From NCBI GenBank assembly GCA_031127185.1, contig JARIET010000068.1, positions 1-11,099 on the forward strand: a DNA stretch of 11,099 nucleotides, read 5' to 3'. Each line of letters starts with the position of its first letter. The first letter of the stretch is position 1. Source of the DNA: Gemmatimonadota bacterium (lineage in GTDB: Bacteria > Gemmatimonadota > Gemmatimonadetes > Gemmatimonadales > Gemmatimonadaceae). Position numbers and translations under genes: made by a program. Of this stretch, positions 1 through 7,686 are shown one piece after another. The notes below the pieces were generated by a model. That model searched no databases. It saw only the letters and a list, made by a program, of their open reading frames with translations, and was not told where the DNA came from.

Positions 1-51
1 CAGCTGGCCGACGACCACGTGAAGCTGATGCTTGCCGGCCAGGTTCGGTAA
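1..51 (+). CDS. C-terminal end of an unidentified protein (partial, cut by left edge)
   Basis: Reading from base 1, sixteen sense codons (beginning QLADD and ending AGQVR) run to a TAA at 49-51. Fourteen of the sixteen codons end in G or C, as in the real genes of this window. A gene ending here would also explain the strong hairpin that starts 15 bases downstream. Too little is visible to name a family. A chance open stretch cannot be excluded, since 51 bases without a stop is common at this GC content. Confidence 0.5.
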   Translation, partial: QLADDHVKLMLAGQVR

Positions 52-65
52 GCCGCTGCTGCGCG

Positions 66-90
66 GCCTCGGGCGCTAGGCGCCCGAGGC
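66..90. terminator. Perfect hairpin between convergent genes, probable bidirectional terminator
   Basis: Bases 66-76 and 80-90 are exact reverse complements: an 11-bp GC-rich stem with the three-base loop TAG at 77-79. It lies just after the plus-strand stop at 49-51. It also contains the stop codon of the minus-strand gene (76-78), so that gene's last codons form part of the stem. Neither side is followed by a clear T tract, so intrinsic termination would be weak. A 3'-end stabiliser or a Rho-assisted end is equally possible. Confidence 0.6.
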
Positions 91-1368
91 TTCGCGTAGC
101 ACTCGCACCACATCGTTGTAGTGGTGCATGCCGTCCAGCGGGTCGTAGACAATCAGGGGCGCCCCACCCGCCCCGAGCCGCCCCTGGTCCGCTGTGGAAA
201 ACTCCATCAGCTGACGCGCAAACAACTCGCCGTCCATCGACTCCCCGGCGGTCCCGGAGCGCGGGTCGCGCATCAGTGCATTGAGCGTTGGATGCTCGGT
301 GCCCACCGTGGCCGCGCCAACTGCTGCAGCGACCGCCGCGTTCGAGAGAAAGTTGCACCCCACCGACAAGGGCGAGAACGACCCCCGTACGGGCGCGAAC
401 GCCGCCCACTCGGTGAGCAGCAGGCCTCGCTGCCGCAACAGGATTGCGCGGAGTTCGGCGTGCTGCGGTGCCAGATGCGCGAGGAACGCCGGAGCGCTGC
501 CCAGAAACGCCCGTGAATCCGCTGTGAGCCCATCCAGCAGGCCCGCGACGAGCGGAGCGCGACGGATGGGTGACTCGCCGGCAAGCACCGATCGCTCCAC
601 GGCCGCGGCAATTGTCAGGAGCGAGAAGAGGACCCAGGGGTAGTCCACAACGTTGTCCTCGCGCATCCGCCCCACGTCGTTCCGGTACATGAAACGGAGT
701 CCCCAACGAAGGTGACTCGCCAGCACCGACGCACCGGGCAGCGCAACACGCAACGCCTGCGTAGGCTGCAGCGTCCAGACCTTGGCCACCAGCGCGTCGT
801 ACGCCGCCTCCTCAGGGTGGTAGTACGCCACTGCGAGGATGAGCAGCGTGCCGGCGTCATCAACCACGCTGTGGCCACTGCCGTCCGGTCCGTTGACGTC
901 GCGAATCAACGCGTCAATCGCATCCAGATTGGCGTTTGCGTCTCCCTCGTCCCAGGCCCGGACGGTCAGCAGAGCCAGGATGGCCGCGCAGTATTCGTCG
1001 AGAAGGGCAGCCACGGCCGCACGCTGCCGATCGGCAGGGACACCCACTCGGTCGCAGTAGTCCAGGAGGAGTACAGGTGCGATGTCGTCCGGACGACGCT
1101 GGCGCGTGAAATCCCAGCCGTGGAGGACGTGCAGGCCCTCGCGGCGGGTGCGCGCATCCAAGGAGTCCACCAAGCGGCGCAGCGAGACTGGTCCGCCGGC
1201 ACCCGGAAAGCTGTGGGTCTGCATGGCACGTCGAAGGGCCGCGAGTCCCCCGGCGGAGACCAGCGCGTCCACGGCCCGCTGCCGGGCCTCGCCGCGCATC
1301 AACGCGGCGGCCAGCTCAATGGCGTCGGCGAACGTCAGCGCGCTGTGAGAAGGTCGGGACATGGTCAT
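76..1368 (-). CDS. Conserved-looking protein of unknown function, 430 aa
   Basis: I do not recognise this family. The protein is soluble-looking and rich in Ala, Leu and Arg, with no signal peptide and no clear membrane segment. Most of it should be alpha-helical. Distinctive stretches are HVLHGWDF near residue 80, AYYHPEEAAYDAL near 181-193, RWGLRFMYRNDVGRM near 221-235, and a C-terminal HHYNDVVRVL near 415-424. The conserved-looking His, Trp and Tyr residues hint at an enzyme or ligand-binding protein, but no known catalytic motif is visible. It lies on the same strand as the exported operon, 71 bases beyond the ankyrin gene, with a terminator-like hairpin in between. It is therefore probably a separate unit or is expressed by readthrough. 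The start is uncertain: neither the ATG at 1368 nor the ATG two codons later has a Shine-Dalgarno match. The coding call rests on length, codon usage and normal protein composition. Confidence 0.8.
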   Translation of the reverse strand: MTMSRPSHSALTFADAIELAAALMRGEARQRAVDALVSAGGLAALRRAMQTHSFPGAGGPVSLRRLVDSLDARTRREGLHVLHGWDFTRQRRPDDIAPVLLLDYCDRVGVPADRQRAAVAALLDEYCAAILALLTVRAWDEGDANANLDAIDALIRDVNGPDGSGHSVVDDAGTLLILAVAYYHPEEAAYDALVAKVWTLQPTQALRVALPGASVLASHLRWGLRFMYRNDVGRMREDNVVDYPWVLFSLLTIAAAVERSVLAGESPIRRAPLVAGLLDGLTADSRAFLGSAPAFLAHLAPQHAELRAILLRQRGLLLTEWAAFAPVRGSFSPLSVGCNFLSNAAVAAAVGAATVGTEHPTLNALMRDPRSGTAGESMDGELFARQLMEFSTADQGRLGAGGAPLIVYDPLDGMHHYNDVVRVLREASGA

Positions 1369-1370
1369 GG

Positions 1371-1412
1371 GAAAATACGAAGCCGCCGGCGGAAACTGGA
1401 TCCGCCGGCGGC
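1371..1412 (-). terminator. Strong intrinsic-terminator-like hairpin after the ankyrin gene
   Basis: Bases 1382-1393 and 1401-1412 form a perfect 12-bp GC-rich stem with a 7-base loop. On the minus strand the stem is followed by TTCGTATTTTC (1381-1371), in which seven of the first ten bases are T. This is a reasonable Rho-independent terminator for the operon that ends at 1440. The T-rich tail stops only a few bases before the ATG of the next gene on the same strand. Attenuation or control of that gene's translation is therefore an alternative role. Confidence 0.7.
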
Positions 1413-1439
1413 CCCAAACACTGTCAGGCGATCAACGAA

Positions 1440-3491
1440 CTAGCAGGAAGCGCACCGATGCGAGTTGTGTGCTCCCATCTTCTCGAGCAGCGCGATGGTC
1501 TCCGGAATCGGGCTGATGCGTGACACCGGTCCATTCGCCATATCCACGGTCGTCCGTCCATTTCGCGCGACGGCCTTCACGTCGGCGCCCTTCGAGACGA
1601 GGTACAGGATCATCTTGTTGTCACCTCGCGCTGCGGCGTGGTGCAGCGGCGTGTAGCCGCCGTTGTCACGCGCATTGACGTCGGCGCCCAGCTCTTCGAC
1701 GACATACTTCATCGCGGCCATCCACGCGTCCGGCGCGTGCCGATGTGCGTTACCGGCAAATCCGTTGCCGTAGCCGACACCTGCCACGGCGTGCACCGGG
1801 AGCACACCAACACCCGGCGGATGCGCCTTGGACGCCGAATCGATATGGGGTTCCAGCTGCAGTGCCGGAAATCCGCCCCGGCCGCCGGCAGGGGGGGCAG
1901 CGGCGCCACCCGCAGCCTGCATCGGAATCAGCGGATCAACACCGGCACCGGACGGTTGCTGCCCCGGTGCACCAGGAGCCGCACCGCGACCGCCACGACC
2001 GCCGCCTGCATTCGGCGTCGAGGGAAGATTGACGTTTGCACCGTGTTTGGCGAGGAGTTTCATCGCGTCCACATCGAGCGAATAGGCCGCGCGCCAGAAC
2101 GCGGTTGTTCCAAGGATGTTCTCCAGGCCGCAGTTGGCATTGCCGCAGTTGTTGTAAGCGAAGTACCAGAACTGAGACGTCAGGCGCACATTCGGATCCG
2201 CGCCGGCCTTGAGCATCGCTTCCATCAGTTCGATGTGCGTGGTCTTCTGGACCTGCACGGCCTGCGGCTGCGGGAAGCGGGACTTCGGCGACCACATGGT
2301 ATTGATCGTCGCATAGAGTGGCGTCAGCGCAGCAGTACTCGCCAGGTTGGGATTGGCTCCCCGCTCAATCAAGCGGATGGCCACATCGTACTGGCCGTTG
2401 ATCGCGGCCATCAGCAACGGCGTCGTGCCGTCCACATCGTGCTTTGCATTGATGTCAGCACCGCCATCAAGCAGGGCCATCGTCGCGGCGAGATTGCCCT
2501 GACGCACGGCGTGGTGCAGCGGCGTCATGCCGCCGATGCCACCCACGGCGCCAAGGAACCCGGAGATACCACCGTTGATGGTGTCAACTTCCTCACGAAC
2601 CGGGCCGCTGGACGCCGCGGTCGACTTCTGGACCTCGCGCCCGGCGGCAATTGCCTGCTGGATCTGCGTGGGAGTGAACGGACCCTTCGGCTGCGGGCCT
2701 ACTGCCCCCCGGCCGCCACCGCCACCGCCACCGCCGGCTGGCGCCGGCACAAGCGCCGAAAACCCAAGCGACGCCATCGTCATCTGGACCGTGGTACCCA
2801 TGGGCACGTCGGCACCACCCTGAGGGCGCTGCGGGGGGTGCTTGTCGGGTTCAAACGAGATCAACACTTCGTTACGGCGCCTGGTGGCCGCCTGCTGCCT
2901 GGCCGTCTCTTCCGTGATGTTGAGCGCGCGCGATTTGATCTTCGGGTCTGCGCCGGCCTTGATGAGGGCCGTGATGGCCGCAGCACGATTCGCCGACGCC
3001 GCATAGATCAGCGGGGTCTGCCCCATCTCGGGATCCCGCGCGTTTGGATCTGCGCCCTTCGCAAGCAGCGCGGTAACCCCCTCCGTAGCCCCAGACGCGG
3101 AAGCCAGGTGGAGCGCGGTTGCGCCGCTCGACGTTGAAGCCTTGGCGTCCGCCCCGCCGTTCAGTAATGCGGCCATCGCCACCCCGTGCCCAGCCTTGGC
3201 AGCCACGTGGAGCGGCGTGTAGCCGCCTATCCGCGTCTTTGCGCCAACGTCGGCTTTGGCGCGCAACAGCAACCCGAGCATGGCTGTGTCGCCGCGGTCT
3301 GCAGCCCAGTGCAGGGCGGTCATGCCGTCACCCTGCGCCGCGCTCACCTTGGCGCCCGGCGCGGCCACCAAGGTCCGGAGACGAGCCAGATCGCCGCGCA
3401 TCGCGGCGTCAGCGATCGGCGACTGTGCGGTCGCGCTGCCGGCGGCCAGGACCATCGCCGCCAGCAGGGTGCCGTGTGTGTGCATTCGCAT
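1440..3491 (-). CDS. Exported ankyrin-repeat protein, 683 aa
   Basis: A signal peptide is visible: a short basic start, a hydrophobic run at about 8-20, and a likely cut after ATA near residue 22. Ankyrin repeats occur in three blocks. The first block covers about 24-185 (TALHWAA, TPLHVAA, TALHLAS, TPLIYAA). The second covers about 320-490 (TPLHHAV, TPLLMAA, then the divergent TAFWRAA). The third covers about 590-675 (TPLHHAA). The blocks are separated by a linker with eight consecutive glycines (253-260) and a Gly/Pro/Ala-rich linker (about 494-545). Ankyrin repeats bind proteins, so a periplasmic or surface scaffold is inferred. Cysteines are few: a CGNANC motif (449-454) and a C-terminal CASC (680-683). 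The first ATG has an AGGGAG Shine-Dalgarno at 3501-3506, nine bases away. The gene lies 30 bases after the DUF1552 gene and is the last of the operon. The repeat family is certain, but the partner and role are unknown. Confidence 0.93.
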   Translation of the reverse strand: MRMHTHGTLLAAMVLAAGSATAQSPIADAAMRGDLARLRTLVAAPGAKVSAAQGDGMTALHWAADRGDTAMLGLLLRAKADVGAKTRIGGYTPLHVAAKAGHGVAMAALLNGGADAKASTSSGATALHLASASGATEGVTALLAKGADPNARDPEMGQTPLIYAASANRAAAITALIKAGADPKIKSRALNITEETARQQAATRRRNEVLISFEPDKHPPQRPQGGADVPMGTTVQMTMASLGFSALVPAPAGGGGGGGGRGAVGPQPKGPFTPTQIQQAIAAGREVQKSTAASSGPVREEVDTINGGISGFLGAVGGIGGMTPLHHAVRQGNLAATMALLDGGADINAKHDVDGTTPLLMAAINGQYDVAIRLIERGANPNLASTAALTPLYATINTMWSPKSRFPQPQAVQVQKTTHIELMEAMLKAGADPNVRLTSQFWYFAYNNCGNANCGLENILGTTAFWRAAYSLDVDAMKLLAKHGANVNLPSTPNAGGGRGGRGAAPGAPGQQPSGAGVDPLIPMQAAGGAAAPPAGGRGGFPALQLEPHIDSASKAHPPGVGVLPVHAVAGVGYGNGFAGNAHRHAPDAWMAAMKYVVEELGADVNARDNGGYTPLHHAAARGDNKMILYLVSKGADVKAVARNGRTTVDMANGPVSRISPIPETIALLEKMGAHNSHRCASC
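2712..2735 (-). repeat. Short tandem repeat coding for polyglycine
   Basis: Eight consecutive Gly codons in the ankyrin gene. On the plus strand the sequence GCCACC is repeated three times in tandem (2715-2732), with GCC on each side. Repeats of this kind expand and contract in whole codons, so length variation would keep the reading frame and only change the linker between ankyrin blocks. Confidence 0.75.
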
Positions 3492-3521
3492 CAGTTTGGA
3501 CTCCCTGTGTGCTTGGTGTTC

Positions 3522-4919
3522 CTAGGCGTTCAATGCGAAGTCGCAGGTGCTGTCGCCAAACGAACTGACGTCGTCCATGCCGAGCTGGTGCATGAGCGCC
3601 AGCATCGGGTTGGCCATCGGCGTACCGTCGGGCGCCTTGAGGTGCAGGTTGCCCTGGATGCGGCCGTTGGCGTGTCCGAGCAGGATCAGCGGGCAGCGAC
3701 GATGGTTGTGGATGTTGCCATCCGCCATCGGCGAGCCGTACATGATCACCGACTTCTCGAGCAGGTTCTTGTCCCCTTCCATCGTGTTCTTGAGCTTGTT
3801 GAGGAAGTACGGGAGCTGCCCGATGTGGTAGCGGTTGATCGTGTTGAAATCCATGATCGCCGCCTCGCGGCCACCATGGTGCGACGCCGGGTGGAAGCCC
3901 TTCGGCGTTCCGCTCTCCGGGAAGGCACGGCTCGATGCGTCGCGACCGGTCTTGAACGAGATGACGCGGGTCATATCGGACTGCAACGCAAGCACCTGAA
4001 GGTCAAACATCAGCTTCATGTGCTCGTCGAACGAGTCCGGCACACCAATCGGCGCTTCCGGCAGTTCGCGCTGCTCGCCAGAGGTGTTGCGCTTCTCCAC
4101 CGCCTGGATGCGACGTTCGAGCTCACGGATGTCCTCGAGGTACTTGTCGAGCCGCTCACGGTCACCCGCGCCGAGATCCTTCTTCAGGCCGCTGACCTCG
4201 CCGACGATCCAGTCGAGGATGCTCTGGTTGGCCTTGCGACGCGACATCCGATCCGAATTGTTGTTGCCGGCACCAAAGAGGAGGTCAAACGCCACGCGCG
4301 GATTCCGGATCATCGGCAACGGCTCATCCGGGCTGGCCCAGCTGATCGTGTCGGTGTAGGCGCAAGCATAGTTGTAGTAGCAACCGCCGGCCTGATCGAG
4401 GTTCTCGATGCAGAGCTGCATGGATGGCAGCGCCGTGTCGCCCGAGATACGGCGGGCAATCAACTGGTCCATCGACGTGCCGACGAACAGGTCGGACCCG
4501 TTGGTCTGCTTGGGGTGCGCCTGCGTGAGGAAGACAGCGCTGGATCGGAAGTGGTCGCCGCCGATTTCCGGGGCCTCAAACGCCTCGGCCATCCGAACGT
4601 CGGTGTTGCTGATGATCGTGAGATGCTGGCGCCATGCCTCGAGCGGCTTGAGCGCGCTGTCGTTCACGAACTCGAAGTTGCGGCCAACATCCTTCGGCGC
4701 CCAAAGGTACTTGCTGGCGCCCCAGGTATTGGAGCCGGCCGCGCCGTGGACGGACTCGATCGCGATGAATCGCGTCTTGGCGTCCTCTGCGGCGGCAGCG
4801 CCGGCGCCGAAGCGGCCGAGCGACGGCACCATCGCGTCGAGATAGGGGAGAGCAACGGTGGCACCAAATCCCTGAAGGAAGGTGCGACGGGGCATGGCAC
4901 TGCGAGTCAGGAAATTCAT
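3522..4919 (-). CDS. DUF1552 (HXXSHH) family exported protein, 465 aa
   Basis: The N-terminus carries a Tat-like signal: RRTFLQG at 11-17 followed by a moderately hydrophobic stretch to about 30. This suggests export in folded form, possibly with a bound cofactor. The family signature HPASHH is at 343-348, and GNIHNHRR at 401-408 adds more candidate metal-binding histidines. The helical, charged stretch at about 225-280 looks like a coiled-coil arm. Proteins of this family (Pfam PF07586) usually sit beside DUF1592-type cytochromes, as here, but have no established reaction. The length is normal. The gene begins 30 bases after the DUF1592 gene, and a GAGGA at 4930-4934 lies ten bases before the ATG. 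A start at the internal ATG (residue 9, just before RR) is possible but has no Shine-Dalgarno. The family call is firm. A metal-dependent function is inferred from the histidines alone. Confidence 0.93.
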   Translation of the reverse strand: MNFLTRSAMPRRTFLQGFGATVALPYLDAMVPSLGRFGAGAAAAEDAKTRFIAIESVHGAAGSNTWGASKYLWAPKDVGRNFEFVNDSALKPLEAWRQHLTIISNTDVRMAEAFEAPEIGGDHFRSSAVFLTQAHPKQTNGSDLFVGTSMDQLIARRISGDTALPSMQLCIENLDQAGGCYYNYACAYTDTISWASPDEPLPMIRNPRVAFDLLFGAGNNNSDRMSRRKANQSILDWIVGEVSGLKKDLGAGDRERLDKYLEDIRELERRIQAVEKRNTSGEQRELPEAPIGVPDSFDEHMKLMFDLQVLALQSDMTRVISFKTGRDASSRAFPESGTPKGFHPASHHGGREAAIMDFNTINRYHIGQLPYFLNKLKNTMEGDKNLLEKSVIMYGSPMADGNIHNHRRCPLILLGHANGRIQGNLHLKAPDGTPMANPMLALMHQLGMDDVSSFGDSTCDFALNA

Positions 4920-4949
4920 TGGAGTTTTATCCTCGGGCTCCAGTTTGTG

Positions 4950-7490
4950 CTACCGTTGCTGCGGGGTGGCGGGGAAATGCGAAGAACTATTGTTGCCGGC
5001 ACCGGCGTCATCAGCGACGACGTCGGCACGGCGGGTCCGGAAGGCGGGGCTGTTAACGATCCCCGTCACAAAGGTGGAGAACTTGTATCCGCCGGCTTTC
5101 GCTTCACGCTCCAGCTGGCGGATGAGTGGCTGGTCGCTGTCCTCAATCCGGCGACCGAGCGCATACGCCGTCAGGTTCTCCGCAAAGGCGCGAACCAGCG
5201 GAATGGGACGCGACATCAATGAACCAAGGAGTTGGCTCGGCGTGGACACTTCCACTCCGTCGTACATGCGCCCGCGCGTGTCCAGCTCGACACCGCTTTC
5301 GCGGTAGCGCCACTTGGCGGTCACGTCGTAGTTGTCCAGCGCCAACCCGATCGGGTCCATGTATTGATGGCAGGCGTTGCAGGTGGGATTCTTGCGGTGA
5401 ATCTCCATGCGCTCACGCGTGGTCAGCGCGCGGCCATCGCGTCCTTCCTCGGTCTCCTCGAGCGTCGGCACGTTCGGCGGCGGCGGCGGTGGTGGCGAGT
5501 TGAGCAGTACTTCCATCACCCATTTGCCGCGCAGGACAGGCGACGTCCGGTTGGCAAACGACGTCTGCACGAGGATGCTGCCGTGGCCCAGAAGGCCGCG
5601 ACGGGTGCTGTCCGAATACTGCACACGGCGGAAATGGTTGCCCGCCACGCCGGGGATTCCGTAGTGTCGCGCCAGACGTTCATTGGCGAACGTGTAGTCG
5701 GCCGTGAACAGCTCAAGGATGGGGCGGTCGCGCTTGACGACATCGGTGAAGAAGAGCTCGGTCTCCTTGACCATCGCGTCGGCCAGCTGCTGGTCGTAGT
5801 CCGGGAAGAAGTAGGCATCCGGGTGGACCTTCTCGAGATCCTGGAGTCTCAGCCACTGCGCAGCGAACCGATTGCCGAGAGCGCTCGCCTTCGGATCGGC
5901 GAGCATGCGGCGCACTTCGGCATTGAGCGTGACCTTGTTCGACAGCTGCCTCGTCGACGCCAGCGTGAGGAGGCGATCGTCCGGAATGCTGCCCCAGAGG
6001 AAGAACGACAGGCGCGAGGCCAACTCGATATCGGTGATCGAGTAGTTCTGTCCGTCGGCGAGGTGAGCCGGCTGCTTTTCGAACCGGAAAATGAAGTGCG
6101 GGCTTGCCAGAACGGCCTGAAGCGCCACCCGGACGCCTTCGTCAAACCCGCCCTTTGCCGCTCCTTCTTTATAGAAGCGGAGCAGTGCAGCCGTGTCGTT
6201 CGGCTTTACCGGGCGACGATAGGCACGGGTTGCCAAGCGATTGATGATGCTGGTCGCGCAGGGGATTTCCTGCAGCTTGGTCTTCGGCGTGCATGAGAAG
6301 ACTGCCTTGCGGCTTGGCGAATCCGAGATGCCCGTCACCTTCTCTGGACCGATGATGGTCAGTTCGGAGAGGTGCGGCGGTGCCGTCGTTCCGGCGCTGG
6401 CGTTGCCATTGCTGGCCATCGACCACTCATGCGGCTTGATCAGGTCCTCGTAAGGGCCTTCACTGCGTCGCACGAATGCCGCGGACACAACGCGCTGGCC
6501 GGCCTTCACGAACACCGGCTCGTTCTTGATGTAGTCGGCGCCCTGTGGCGCATCGGCGGAAGCAAACGTGACTTCGACGCCCCGCTCATAGTGGAGGAGG
6601 GCGACCTGGCTTCCGTCAATGGACACGTCGAGATCTTCGAACTTCGTTCCCACACCGCCGCCGACGTTCAGTCGGATGACATACATCCCGTCGGCCGGGA
6701 AGGTGTGCGTGGCCACGATTCCGCCGCGCGTGCCATAGGGAGCGCCCTCCAGGCGATCCCACGGGTGCTGCGACACAAAGGGCGACTGCCGGTAGGTTAC
6801 GGGGATCGGTGGCGCTGTCCTGTCGCCGACCGCCATCCGGCTGACGGCCGATGCCGCGTTGAGGTAGGCGTCAAGAAGCGTGGGCGAAAGCGCCTGCACG
6901 TCCGCGATGTTGTCGAAATTGGCGCTCTTGGTATCGAGCGGGAGGAAGTCACCCGCCACTACCGAAACGTTGAGCAGGTCCTTCACCGCGCGTTCGTACT
7001 CAGGGCGGTTGAGGCGCTGGAAGGTGCGCGCGCCCGGGTTCGGTTTCGTGGCCTTGTCGACGTTCGCTTCGATGGCTTCCGCGAGCGCCGCCAGCGTGTC
7101 GCCGCCCGGCTTGCGGGAGGTCGGGGGCGGCATCATCTGCGTCCGAAGCTTGCGGACCACCTTCTCGGTCAGCTGGATGTCCTTCATCGGATCGGCAACG
7201 CTGAACCCGTCGAGATTGTCGGCCACCCCGTTGTTCATCGCGACACGACGCGCGTTGTGGCAGGTGGCGCAGTACGTCTTGACCGCCGCGTCGAGCGACT
7301 TGGCGTCAATGCCGCGGGCACCGAGAGCGTCCGCGGGTTTTCCGGTACGCCTGATATGCGTCGGAAGACTGTCGGAGGGGGGGGCAACGTTCGTGGTCGC
7401 GCTGGCGACCGCGCCATTTGAGCTCGCGCCCGCCACGAATGCAAGCGCAGTGAACACCGCTACCGCAGGGAGACGCCTGAGGGTCATCAT
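4950..7490 (-). CDS. Exported di-haem cytochrome-like protein with DUF1587/1595/1592/1588/1585 domains, 846 aa
   Basis: After a Sec-type signal peptide (hydrophobic about 8-30) comes a small cytochrome c-like domain. It has the haem-binding motif CATCH at 74-78 and MMPPP at 119-123, a likely source of the second haem ligand. The order after that is DUF1587 (about 157-220, LNRPEYERAVKDLL), a beta-rich insert (about 255-345), DUF1595 (about 400-465, AYRRPV), DUF1592 (about 480-610), DUF1588 with a seven-proline run (666-672) and a second haem motif CNACH at 704-708, and DUF1585 at the C-terminus. This is the full architecture known from Planctomycetota, Acidobacteriota and Gemmatimonadota. An electron-transfer or oxidase role in the periplasm is inferred, and the substrate is unknown. 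It is the first gene of the operon. The start is one of two adjacent ATGs, with AGGA at 7496-7499 five bases before the first. Cysteines 400 and 411 could form a disulfide. Confidence 0.94.
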   Translation of the reverse strand: MMTLRRLPAVAVFTALAFVAGASSNGAVASATTNVAPPSDSLPTHIRRTGKPADALGARGIDAKSLDAAVKTYCATCHNARRVAMNNGVADNLDGFSVADPMKDIQLTEKVVRKLRTQMMPPPTSRKPGGDTLAALAEAIEANVDKATKPNPGARTFQRLNRPEYERAVKDLLNVSVVAGDFLPLDTKSANFDNIADVQALSPTLLDAYLNAASAVSRMAVGDRTAPPIPVTYRQSPFVSQHPWDRLEGAPYGTRGGIVATHTFPADGMYVIRLNVGGGVGTKFEDLDVSIDGSQVALLHYERGVEVTFASADAPQGADYIKNEPVFVKAGQRVVSAAFVRRSEGPYEDLIKPHEWSMASNGNASAGTTAPPHLSELTIIGPEKVTGISDSPSRKAVFSCTPKTKLQEIPCATSIINRLATRAYRRPVKPNDTAALLRFYKEGAAKGGFDEGVRVALQAVLASPHFIFRFEKQPAHLADGQNYSITDIELASRLSFFLWGSIPDDRLLTLASTRQLSNKVTLNAEVRRMLADPKASALGNRFAAQWLRLQDLEKVHPDAYFFPDYDQQLADAMVKETELFFTDVVKRDRPILELFTADYTFANERLARHYGIPGVAGNHFRRVQYSDSTRRGLLGHGSILVQTSFANRTSPVLRGKWVMEVLLNSPPPPPPPNVPTLEETEEGRDGRALTTRERMEIHRKNPTCNACHQYMDPIGLALDNYDVTAKWRYRESGVELDTRGRMYDGVEVSTPSQLLGSLMSRPIPLVRAFAENLTAYALGRRIEDSDQPLIRQLEREAKAGGYKFSTFVTGIVNSPAFRTRRADVVADDAGAGNNSSSHFPATPQQR

Positions 7491-7585
7491 CGCGATCCTG
7501 GTGTGACGTGGAGCCGGCTAACCACGCCTCTGGATGAGCAGGGGAATGGCTCTAATGTAGGACAATCTGGTGTACGCGCCAGTGT

Positions 7586-7622
7586 CCCGGCCCGTTGGGC
7601 CACCCACCGCGGTCGGGCCGGG
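7586..7622. repeat. GC-rich inverted repeat in the divergent promoter region
   Basis: CCCGGCCCG at 7586-7594 and CGGGCCGGG at 7614-7622 are perfect reverse complements around a 19-base spacer. In RNA this could form a hairpin in the leader of the fusion gene. In DNA it could be a binding site. No T tract follows it in either direction, so it does not look like a terminator. Confidence 0.45.
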
Positions 7623-7670
7623 GGCTTGCCGCCAGGGTGGGGAATGCCCCTGCCCCCCCGGTTACGCTGG

Positions 7671-7686
7671 TACGTCGTTTGACGTA
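7671..7686. promoter_or_regulatory. Dyad TACGTC-N4-GACGTA, possible operator
   Basis: A perfect 6-bp dyad with a 4-base centre, 65 bases before the TTG start of the fusion gene. It overlaps the TTGACG box (7679-7684), which is the best -35 candidate there. A regulator bound to this dyad would block that box. A 6-bp dyad can arise by chance in GC-rich DNA, so this is only a candidate. Confidence 0.3.

Noticed and set aside
1638..3137. Long plus-strand open frame (about 499 codons) antisense to the ankyrin gene
   Set aside because: It has the Arg- and His-rich composition of an antisense shadow in GC-rich DNA and no recognisable domain, while the minus strand codes for clear ankyrin repeats.
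1645..3227. A 17-base exact repeat at 1645-1661 and 3211-3227
   Set aside because: Both copies code for the ankyrin consensus GGYTPLH, so shared protein motif and codon preference explain the identity.
3186..5222. Plus-strand open frame of about 678 codons spanning parts of three minus-strand genes
   Set aside because: It crosses two gene boundaries on the other strand, has no domain, and is opposite the unmistakable DUF1552 gene.
5475..5495. CGG/TGG trinucleotide run coding for seven prolines
   Set aside because: A proline run before NVP is a regular part of the DUF1588 region in this family, so it is probably a conserved motif rather than a recent expansion.
6372..7421. Plus-strand open frame of about 349 codons opposite the DUF1592 gene
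   Set aside because: The composition is that of an antisense shadow, and the opposite strand carries the haem motif and DUF1587 region.
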